Assembly (NCBI RefSeq): GCF_902148855.1
Contig: NC_043963.1
Span: forward strand, 37,395,827 to 37,459,826
Direction: 5' to 3'
From: Sphaeramia orbicularis
Taxonomy: Eukaryota > Chordata > Actinopteri > Kurtiformes > Apogonidae
DNA length: 64,000 nucleotides
Shown here piece by piece: positions 54,911-64,000 of the stretch. The notes under the pieces are model-generated. The model had not been told where the DNA came from, searched no databases, and worked only from the letters and a program-made list of their open reading frames with translations. Positions within the stretch are counted from its first letter, which is position 1. Every line of letters starts with the position of its first letter. The translations under genes and the position numbers were made by a program.

Positions 54911-57569
54911 GTTAGGACTGTTTCACACATCTATTTTTGTAAAATAACTTATCAATCATTTCCTTTTTAGGTTTGTTCCTGCGAAGTTTCAGTACAAGGG
55001 CAATCCCCTGAGTGTTTTGATCACTGTACTAAAGTTTCTAGAGGAGCACCTCAGTCACAGCAAAACTTACCCAAGCCACAGGCTCCATGTTTCAGATCTG
55101 TGGGACGAGCGCCTCCACATCACCCAACACCAGCCACAAATAAGATTACCGTGCAGAAAATACTGAGCCTGTCAGATATTCCGCTGTGTTTCCCCCAGCT
55201 CCTCACTCCAACTGTCAACGCATGGAAGAGCAGAGAGCAGCACTCACTTCTCTGCAAATACCAAGGTTAAATGTGTTACTCACACTCTGCATATTGATAA
55301 ATTTAACCCACTCTCCTCTGCTATGAGCATCTGATTGAAAATATTTCAGCTGCTCCTACAATAAAATGCACCTACACATGAGCTATGTGAGAAGCTGTTC
55401 TGTGAAATGTGCTAAGTGTGTGAAGAGCCCACATCCTGTTTGCATGAAGGTGGGTGAATTGGCTTTATTTTGACTTGTGAGAGCTGTTTTTAAAACCAGT
55501 TAAACTGGCTGCAATAAGACCCATGCAGCCAATTCTAACAGTGTAAAAACAACGTATGATCTCTCTCTCTCTCTCTGGTCGTGCCCGATGGAAAGGCCTC
55601 TCCATAATGACAAGGAATATTCAATGATTTTTCCATGTGCTCCTATTACTGCTGTGTTACAATAAATGGAAACACTTTGACAGCAGAATGTGCATGTACA
55701 GTAACATCCCTCCCATGATCACAGCTTGAGCATGAAATATTGATGGTCTATATTATCACTGCTGATTGTAAACTTGTAATTTGTTAACAATGGTTATAAT
55801 TAGGGGGAAACAATATGTTATGCTGCATTTGCGCTTGTTACTGCATAAACAAGTCGGTGGCCATACAATTAGATTGCTTGGTATTCAAAGGAATTGAGAG
55901 GAATAAACCCAACCTGGATAATTACTCCTTTCAAAACACAAGTCAGCACTTCTCTTTGAAATCAGCCTCTTGTTCGAGTTCGCCTCATCAGTACTGAACT
56001 CTGTCTCATTCAGCTCAGCACAGAAACGCAACGTGGAAGAAAGTGGTAGAGAATAAGGGAAAGGGAGACAAAATATAATTAGATAGAAGGGAAGGAGAGA
56101 GGCATCAGTTAGGGCTGTGCACTGCGACGAGATATGATGAGAGAGGAGATGAAAGGAAATGGAGTAAGAGGTGGAAAGAAATGTGTGGGTTAATGACAAA
56201 ACTCAGGATCTCATCTGTTTTAGAGGTGTGGTCAATTCCAAATCAAAGCACTTGATATGGCCTCTTGTGCATTTATTGCTTCAGAACGTGTCTTTTAAGT
56301 CACGGCTGTTGTCGGCCCAGTCGGCTGTGATGTTCCTTTGAAAAGACGCTTTGGAAAAGCGGATCCTGACAAGTAAAAGAAAACTGGGTCAAATGTGTAG
56401 TTTGGGCTCTCGGTGGGAGAGGACGTCGTGCTTCAGCCTCTGCTTCTTTGATGTTGCCACTGCAATTTTGAAGACTGTCAGGATCCAGTGTTATAAAAGA
56501 AAGAATTAATAATCAAACCTAATTCTATTGCAGGATACTTCAAAAGCTCTGGTAGTCGGTGTGCACAGTCTGAATACTAACGATTGTGTGGCTGTTCGCT
56601 CTCATCGTGGTACCCGAAAATGAAATTGGAGAGGGACTGTGGGCTGGTCTTGGTCTGTCATGCACAGCAACTTGGATGCAACTAATCAGACTGTGACAGA
56701 CTTTGGGGAATGATGCATCATGCACAAACATATTTTAGATGCTGATGATTAGATGGAAATGACACATTTCATCTCCTAATTAATTCTGATTACTCTACCA
56801 TATGCGCCTCATATTGGATATGATTATCTATGGCCTGTGTCATGCATTATATATTGTATATTGCTGACTCTGTTTTGACAGTAATACACTCCCTGTTGTG
56901 CTGTGTCCTACAAATTCTGACATGTTGGCATTTGTAGAAAAACTCTATCTTTGGTGAACTGTCTTTGGTTGTGGAAAAAACATACAGAAGTTAACCTCCA
57001 CTGCAACATTCTGCTGATGCGTAGTCATTGTTATGGAGACATTCACACTGTTAGGAAAAAAAAACAAAAAAACACTATTGATTTTCTTGAGCCATGACCT
57101 TTTGTTTCACACTTCAGCCAACCCATACACTATTATCTGAGCAGATTCATGTTACTAAATAAAGGAAATCTATGGATTTATTTGACCTTGTGACCTCACC
57201 TTAAATAAATGAATGATTAACATCCAGTTATAATGACTGGAAAAAGGGATAAATGGCTGTCAAAGACTTTAATCTGACTGACAATCTCATATGTCTCCTT
57301 TTCACTTGCCCACCACTACAGCTGTAAACCTGATTTCTTTGTTGGTAGGGGTCTCTAGACTCTTTGGGCCGTCAATGATAAATAAATTGCGGTTTGTCAT
57401 TGAATAATCTTCACCAACAGCAGGACAGAATACATCAGCTTTACTGTCTACTCTCAGCAGTGCATCTCACTCAGAGACTGTTGCCCTCACATCTGTCCCA
57501 CCATAAACAATAGCAGGTTGTTAACCAAAATTACTCTCAGACACGAGGTTGTAAATAAGCTACATAAAT
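54911..57569. other. Gene desert, possible regulatory blocks
   Basis: No coding gene. A donor-like CTTGG|GTAAGT on the minus strand at about 55070 could close a non-coding exon. A (CT)n tract lies at 55559-55576. Non-repetitive AT-rich DNA at 55600-55800 and 56740-56870 (CTCCTAATTAATTCTGATTA) may be regulatory. Confidence 0.35.
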
Positions 57570-57845
57570 GTTACACATCTAACTAGAAGGGCATTGGGAG
57601 AGTGTAGACCTCTGCCAAGGCCAATAGTCCACGCCCACCACAATATTATCAAACCATAAATTAAGACTTGTTTTTTTGACAGCCAATCTCACTTGTTATT
57701 TTGACCGACTGTTACCATCATAAGGAAGATCTGATTAAGCTCAGTTCTGAACCACTATACGTAAACAGAACATCTTCAACGGAAATGTTTCATCCTCCAA
57801 AGAAAGACCCAATTGAAAAAGTTTGAGAACCACTGGACTGAGGAG
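57570..57845. repeat. Decayed dispersed repeat with hAT-like end
   Basis: GTAGACCTCTGCCAAGGCC near the left resembles part of the repeat at 8081-8541. The right end AAAGTTTGAGAACCACTGG resembles hAT non-autonomous ends. The copy is too degraded to delimit. Confidence 0.4.
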
Positions 57846-58052
57846 ACTTCTCTTAGCAAAATGTTTTCATTTGCAACACACACCAACAAATGACAAAATA
57901 CTGAATTTAAACTAGCAACTACTCAGTTAGGCCTCATCCAATAAATGAGTTCTGCTGACTCCTGAGCCGGTACCCTTCAAGAGTTTGAGATCTTCAGTGC
58001 CACTAGTGAGCCAGCCCTCACTTCCACAGGTTTTGATCAGAACCGTTCTAAT

Positions 58053-58558
58053 TAGGGCTGTCAAAATTAACATGTTAACGCAGATTAATCCATAATCATG
58101 ATTAATCTGATTTAAAATGTTAATGCAATTAACCCATCTGCAGTGCACAATGACTCTGAACATCTCTGGCCATGCATTTGGGCCAGTTTGTCCAAGTAGA
58201 GTTACTGTCGCGTATGTGCAAATGGGCAGTTGATTTGGTAGTGACAAGCAGCAGAACCAACACATAAAGATGGAAGACAGTAAACAGCATGTTGGCCCTG
58301 TGGATAGAAATATGAGGACAAAAAAAACCAAGACTGAACAGTTGTTTCAAACTGTTCTGTTGGAACTGTTGAAGGTGTTTAATAGACACATTAAGTGCAT
58401 ATATATTCCCTTTTTTCTTGAGTCTGTTTGCTCATGCAAAATGAAGTGTGATTAATACAGATTAAAAATGAATGATATTTAATCGTGATTAATCAAAATT
58501 AATCCACAGCAACCCTATGATTAACCTGATTAAAAAGTTTAATCGTTTGACAGCACTA
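58053..58558. mobile_element. hAT-like MITE with 8 bp target duplication
   Basis: The ends TAGGGCTGTCAAAATTAAC and TTAATCGTTTGACAGCACTA are inverted repeats. They are flanked by GTTCTAAT (58045-58052) and GTTCAAAT (58559-58566), an 8 bp duplication matching at seven positions, as expected for hAT. The interior repeats GATTAATC words near both ends and encodes nothing recognisable. Confidence 0.88.
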
Positions 58559-58867
58559 GTTCAAATCAATAATGTGTCTTCAACAGACGGCTTTGCACAT
58601 TACACAAAGCAGCATCACATGGTAACATGTCACCCCATCCAACTCCACTCTTTGACAATTCTTTTTTTTAGTTCATCTTTGACCTTGTGCAACTACCCTA
58701 CCTACTTTTTCTAGTGCAACTAACTCTGTAGAACTGTGACAACTGCTACAGAGAATAAAATGTCATCATCATAATCTTTAGTCACCATTATAAGGAACTC
58801 ACACACACAAAATCAGACTGTTAGACTTCTTACAGATAGACGAACAGTGGTAAAACCTGGTAGAATG

Positions 58868-58913
58868 TAAACAAACAAACAAACAAACAAACAAACAAAC
58901 AAACAAACAAACA
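58868..58913. repeat. (AAAC)n microsatellite
   Basis: About eleven perfect AAAC units. The antisense frame through it (FVCLFVCL) is an artefact of the repeat. Confidence 0.95.
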
Positions 58914-60799
58914 ATATTTTCACTACATATACGTATGTGTTAGGAGTAAATGATTTGTTTTGATGAGCTGTACCAAACAAATAGTAATTCAACTTGCTGG
59001 AAGAATAATGTAAGGTCAACAACAGCTTTTTTCCCAGAGACACTGAAGTATTTTATGTGATTTTTCTGCTCCAGTAATGACTGATGGTCAGTGTTGCTCT
59101 TCCACCTCCAGAAAACTGATCAAACATTGTTCAGGTTCTCCAAACACACCTCACTGTTCCCTGTGAACTGAACAGGTTTACTCCCACAGTGTGGACTCCT
59201 ACTCACCATGGCTAAATAACATTCACAATAAAATGCCCCACAGCAATAAATTAGAATCTTTTCATTTAAAACACAAAATATAATGTGTAAAACAGTTACA
59301 TTTATATAATGAAGAAATAAAACACATACTTTATTAACTACACAGATGACAGCATGTAATTATATGTTCTTTACCATGACTATAATGCCTACTTACTTAC
59401 TTTTAGATACATAATCAGCTCCCAGTTTGGTTTGTCCAACTTAAATGGTCATTTTGAAGACTGTATTGCACCACTGAGAGGTGTTTCCAATATGTCAAAT
59501 ATGTGGAATTACAACTCCATTACAAATCTGCATCATTTCCACATGGAGGGGGGTATGTTTACTATTTAATTCCTCTTAAATTGATTTATATTACAGCTGT
59601 GCATAAGGAAGATGGTTCCAACTAACAACTCCCAGCACCACCACCACTACCAACCCCTGGGGGGTTTGTTGGTGAGTAGAAGACCAACCTTTGGGCCAAC
59701 ATCTGCTCCTCCCACAGAATAAATAAGGCTGCATACATTTGCTTCAATGGATGTGTGCTAAATTCACATTGCATGCCAGCCTGCATGACTTGCTCTAGCT
59801 TTTTTCACCTCCCTTCAGATGTAAGAATCCCCTGACTGATATGTGGAGCAGGAGATGTATAAAAGGGAGTCTTGTGAATCTTCTGAAGTTTTCCAGCTGG
59901 TGTTTTTTTTTCTTACATTTCCTGCCTTCAGCAATGATAAAATATCTATGAAAAAGGCAATGTTTTATACAAAAACATCCTGGAATTGTTTTGCTCTTCT
60001 AGATAGTAAAAATAAAAATAGTCACATGGTTTGGGTGTCTCTTAATCAGAATTACAGATGTCTGATTCTGTGATTTGTATACAGTTTACATGTAGGTGCC
60101 TTTGAGTACTTTATTATCGGTGGACAACCTCAGGCAAAAGAAATAATAAGTGAAACCAATACTTGAGTCAGGAGGAAGTAGAGAAGTGAGGGTTGTGGAA
60201 ATCGTATTACTCGAGGATACATTTCTCCCCTGTCAAACTTTGTACAGCATGGTTGCCCTCCGCTTCCTGAAACAGAGACTAAAAATTGATTTTAAAGTGT
60301 CCTCTGCTCCTTTTTCCAGTGCAGACCATCTAAAGCCTGTGCAGAGGCGTGATAGTTTAATAATGAGATAAATCCCTGTGCTCCATGGCCACTTGCCATT
60401 TCAATTTAAGAGCAATACTGCAAATGAAGGAAATGGTCTGTGGAGCTGGGATTATGAAGCACCATTTGGAGAACAGTGTGAGTGTGTTTACACAAATGGG
60501 AGGGCTTAATATTAGAGCGAAGGCAGGAAATAATTACAGCAACATGAAATGCTTTTTTCAAGCTTGTGCGGATGCTTTAAAGTGTCAAGCAATAAAGAGG
60601 AGTCTGCAGCATGAGCATTTCTTTCACCAGCACAAGAGATAAAATCTAAAATATGAGGCTGCTTTACAATTAGCAGCATTTAGAAGAGAGTACAGTTTGT
60701 ATGCACAGTTATTGTCTGTTTATTTGGATCATAATAAGATTATTTTAGCAGTCACTAATATAATACCATGAAGTAGACCTTATTGGGTAAGGTTTGATT
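58914..60799. other. Gene desert with a possible non-coding element
   Basis: No exon recognised. The stretch at about 60150-60720 is non-repetitive and contains ordered AT-rich words (GGAAATAATTACAGCAACAT, TTTACAATTAGCAGCATTTA) typical of developmental enhancers. Conservation cannot be judged from one sequence. Confidence 0.3.
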
Positions 60800-61560
60800 G
60801 ATTCACTTTGGATTTTATGATTTTTAAATTTATTTATTTATTTTATGCATCAACTGCCTTTTATGTTTATTCCATTGTTTTTATTGTAATTTTTAAATTT
60901 CATTCAACAAAACAGTGTCTTCAAAACACTAGACACAAAACAAAACATACATGGCAGCTCTTACATGAGAAAAAACCCAATACAAAACATAGCTTAATAC
61001 AGAAGGTGGTAGGTCAGACTTATAAATGTGTCTCCTGTACATTGTGAGTATCATTTAAGTTCTTTTAATAGGGTAGAAGAGCGGTCCAGTCCAAAATAAA
61101 AACTCTAAAACTGATCTACACTGTTATGTATGATATCGGTAAGATATTCTAGGGGGATCAGTTCAAAAATGATTTTACGCCAACCACAGACAGAAGGAAT
61201 CTTGTCACTGACATTATGCAACAGAATATTTTTCCTTGCTGCAAATGTTAGAATATTATACAGTCTTTTGTTGGTTGCTGTTTTCCCATATTTACTTGAA
61301 AGACCCAGGAACAGGGACATGGGGTCCATTTCTATATCAGTATGAAAAATTATCTCCATTTCGCTCACAATTTCAACCCAATATCTTTGAAGTTTACGAC
61401 AAGACCAGAAACAATCAGTTAAAGTTCCCACATCAGTTTTACACTTGAGACACAAAGAGGAAAGGGATCCAGTGCCTTTTCATAAACAGTAAAAACTAAC
61501 AATGTATTTCCAAAGATTATGATATAAAGTATCATGCAATTTGTCATCCCAGATCCCATT
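60800..61560 (-). mobile_element. L1-type LINE, 3' fragment
   Basis: The minus strand reads CLKCKTDVGTLTDCFWSC, then YWVEIVSEM, then GWRKIIFELIPLEYLT. This is the zinc-knuckle C-terminal part of the ORF2 reverse transcriptase of fish/amphibian L1-type LINEs. The frame opens about 61455 and stops at 61105. Further upstream residues (KLHDTLYHNLWKYIVSF) are readable to about 61550 past a stop. The rest of ORF2 is missing, so this is a 5'-truncated copy, the usual outcome of LINE insertion. The 3' UTR runs down to about 60800. Confidence 0.8.
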
Positions 61561-62621
61561 TTATTCTCTGGACTCCTGCTGTGGTCTATTAATCTACAAT
61601 AATTGTCATCTCATTAGACACTTCAAAATGGCTCTAAATTACTTGGAGACAAGCGCATCTGGCTCAAAATGTTTTTGCCTGATTGATATTGATACTGATG
61701 ATGACGTTTGTCTTAGCCAGGATGCTCATATAAATTATCATCTCTTCAAAAAGTATTTACTGGTTAAATAAAGTTTAAGTACATAAAACTATTATCCATT
61801 TATGGGAAGTATAACCTCCTAAGATCCAGGAAAGTGAAAATTTTAGCTTTTTTATAACAGTTTTTTCAGATACTTTATTGATTGATTGATTGATTGATTG
61901 ATGGAATGTCCTTTGCAATGGACAGCTTACTGCCGTAGGAACTGCAGTATTGTACTAAGAACCTCAGTTATTGTTGAAAATAGGTGAAGCACACAGATCT
62001 TCTCCTGATACCAGAGATATATCAAAGTAAATCACATATTATTGTAAAAAAAAAAAAAAAAATCTAATTGTACACCAAAATAAGTCAAACAATTCAGGTG
62101 ATGTAACTGCTATGGAGAAAAAAAAGACAGGAAAATTACAAAAATGTATAAGGTGAAGAAAAAAGAGGATTTACTTTAAAAGGCGTCACACAAAGACTAA
62201 AACCCACAGTGAAGTCTAATAAAAGTCCCACACAAAAAAGAGCTGGGGATACTTGTGAGAACTGTGCATTAAGGAGAACCCACGGGTGTAACCATGTACT
62301 CACCTGAGTCAAACACAGCAAACCTCACATCTAATTAAAGCAAAACTAAGTCACAAGAGGCAGAGAGGGATGAGAACAGGCTGAACAGGCAGGAGAGGAT
62401 ATGAGACAGGAGGAGCGTCCGTATAGTCGTCTCTAATCGAGTGAAATGACCCAGAAGTATTAAGTGTCAGCCATGATAAGAGCTCCCTGAGTTCTCTAAA
62501 TGCAAACGAAAGGAGCTTCAGTTCTCCCTTTAGTACCTCATTTACACTTTACCAAATGAGAGAATACCATATCATAATGCACTGCTGCAGCAATCAGCTG
62601 ACCCCAATGCTCAGGAAAACA
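61561..62621. other. Intergenic with (TTGA)n tract
   Basis: (TTGA)n at 61877-61902, next to TACTTTATTG, looks like a further LINE tail remnant. An A-run lies at 62046-62061. The remainder shows no gene. 62440-62620 is non-repetitive. Confidence 0.4.
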
Positions 62622-62929
62622 ATTTTGATTGATTGATTGACTGATTGATTGATGTATTTATTTCAAATATGAATGTCAAAACAGAAGAAAATAAATGAAC
62701 AAAACACTTAAACATAAGACATATAATACATATTCAAAAAGGAGTGAGAAGAAGTACAACTTAGAAACTCCCACCCCTTCTCCTTATATAATTAATAACA
62801 ATAATAACCTACCTAGTCTAAGCACATATATACTATAATATGACTGATACTTATTATTAAATAATTTGGTCTCTGGCTTTATATTATTATGAACAAATAT
62901 AATATGATTTACATAAACACATAATATAA

Positions 62930-63080
62930 TAACACATACATGTAAATACATATTCATACACAGATCTATACACACACACTTATACACATACATACACATA
63001 TACCCACATATACATATATATATATATCTATACAGACATACACACCTATACATACATATACATACACATACCACATACTT
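62930..63080. repeat. TA/CA-rich low-complexity tract
   Basis: Impure (CATA)n and (TA)n repeat within the LINE-like region. The antisense frame translating to YKCVCIDLC-like sequence is an artefact. Confidence 0.85.
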
Positions 63081-63370
63081 GTACATCTTTTTAACACCCA
63101 GCGATCCCAACACCTCCCTCATTCCCGAACCTCTGAAAAATTGTGTCTTTGTACCTTCTTATAAATTCTTTCATGCTTGGACATTGCTTTAACTCAATAT
63201 TAAATCTGTTCCACTGTCTCACCCCACTGACTGAAACACAAAAACCCTTCCTAGTCATGCATATTAAGTGAATTTTAAAGTTAATTTTCCCCCTTAAATT
63301 ATAACCCCCCTCATGAATACTGAATAATTTCTGTATATTTGTTGGTAAAAGATTATTTTTTAGCTTTCTT

Positions 63371-63920
63371 CAGGGTGGGGAAGCAAAATTTACAATGAAC
63401 ATTTAGTTGTTTTTTCTCAGCAGGCACTACGTCAATTGTTTTGAAACCAAACATATATTGATGTCATAATCATACCGAACACTATTATCCATACCTTTTC
63501 AGAAACTTTTGCCCATATGAGTAATCAGGAAAGCAAACGTCAAAGAGTGTGTGATTTGCTGAATGCACTCGTCACACCAAAGGAGATTTCAAAAATAGTC
63601 GGAGTGTCCATAAAGACTGTTTATAATGTAAAGAAGAGAATGACTATGAGCAAAACTATTATGAGAAAGTCTGGAAGATACTATTAAAGAAGAATGGGAG
63701 AAGTTGTCACCCGAATATTTGAGGAACACTTTCACAAGTTTCAGGAAGCGTGTGAAGGCAATTATTGAGAAAGAAGGAAGACACATACAATAAAAACATT
63801 TTCTATTATGTAAATTTTCTTGTGGCAAATAAATTCTCATGACTTTCAATAAACTAATTGGTCATACACTGTCTTTCAATCCCTGCCTCAAAATATTGTA
63901 AATTTTGCTTCCCCACCCTG
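63371..63920 (+). mobile_element. Internally deleted mariner-like transposon
   Basis: The termini CAGGGTGGGGAAGCAAAATT and AATTTTGCTTCCCCACCCTG are perfect inverted repeats over at least 20 bp. The plus strand keeps the transposase N-terminus (ATG at 63517, MSNQESKRQRVCDLL then a helix-turn-helix EISKIVGVSIKTVYNVKKR). After a break it keeps the C-terminus in another frame (EEWEKLSPEYLRNTF to KEGRHIQ, stop 63791-63793). The catalytic DDE/D core is missing, so the 550 bp element is non-autonomous. The right flank is TA; the left flank is TT. Confidence 0.88.
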
Positions 63921-64000
63921 TACATTATTTGAGCTGTTTGATAGTCCACAGTGTCTGTGAACTTGAGTAATTAATTTCAGCGATCAAAATGTTAGTGCAT

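Larger units (their letters stand above)
62622..64000 (-). mobile_element. LINE-like repeat, untranslated 3' part, interrupted and running off the window
   Basis: It begins with (TTGA)n and GTATTTATTTCAAATATGAA. It continues with AACTCCCACCCCTTCTCC, ACTGTCTCACCCCACTGACT and TTATAACCCCCCTCATGAAT, landmarks of a repeat abundant in fish. No reverse transcriptase is seen in this part. The mariner-like element at 63371-63920 is inserted in it, and it seems to resume at 63921 and leave the window. Confidence 0.5.

Noticed and set aside
57927-58331. 134-codon minus-strand frame
   Set aside because: Largely inside the hAT-like MITE at 58053-58558 with no transposase or other domain.
58813-59043. Minus-strand frame with FVCLFVCL repeat
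   Set aside because: Translation of an (AAAC)n microsatellite; nothing else supports a gene.
62784-63122. 112-codon Cys/Tyr-rich minus-strand frame
   Set aside because: Mostly translation of the TA/CA-rich tract within the LINE-like region.
63589-63849. 86-codon minus-strand frame
   Set aside because: Antisense of the mariner-like element; the plus strand carries the transposase remnants.

Overview
The window is vertebrate nuclear DNA, almost certainly from a teleost fish and probably a spiny-rayed one. It has split genes with GT-AG introns, about 60% or more A+T, and a dense scatter of fish-type repeats (Tc1/mariner, hAT-like MITEs, LINE tails, microsatellites). I found no bacterial features, CRISPR array, rRNA or tRNA, and nothing I could support as a retrovirus, LTR element or Polinton.

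Layout. 1-4,900: repeats (a decayed Tc1 transposon, a terminal-inverted-repeat element, and a third element carrying a nested MITE). 4,961-7,244, minus: a six-exon inhibitory immunoglobulin-type receptor (277 aa) with two ITIMs, resembling CD300/CMRF35-like or pIgR-like molecules. 7,245-11,087: intergenic repeats and the ZNF335 3' UTR. 11,088-24,835, minus: ZNF335, 27 coding exons plus a non-coding first exon, 1,597 codons, 13 C2H2 zinc fingers. 25,482-30,526, minus: MMP9 (gelatinase B), 13 exons, 686 aa. 30,527-45,524: about 15 kb with no gene I can support. 45,525-47,894, minus: adenosine A1 receptor (ADORA1), two coding exons, 379 aa. 47,895-64,000: gene desert with repeats and a few non-repetitive, AT-rich blocks that could be regulatory.

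Exon boundaries of the four genes were read from splice signals. The reading phase closes exactly through every exon in all four, so the models are internally consistent. All four genes lie on the minus strand. ZNF335 next to MMP9 is a pair also adjacent in mammals. From memory the human genes are divergent, whereas here they are tandem, with the MMP9 3' end only about 0.5 kb from the ZNF335 first exon.

The genes do not form one pathway: ZNF335 is a chromatin/transcription regulator, MMP9 a secreted metalloprotease, ADORA1 a Gi-coupled receptor, and the Ig protein a probable leukocyte inhibitory receptor. The most unusual things are the ITIM receptor with a missing canonical Ig cysteine, a large acidic/serine-rich expansion in ZNF335, a GTTT microsatellite sitting on a ZNF335 splice acceptor, and paralogous empty and filled sites that date two transposon insertions. 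I did not find a clearly new biological system.
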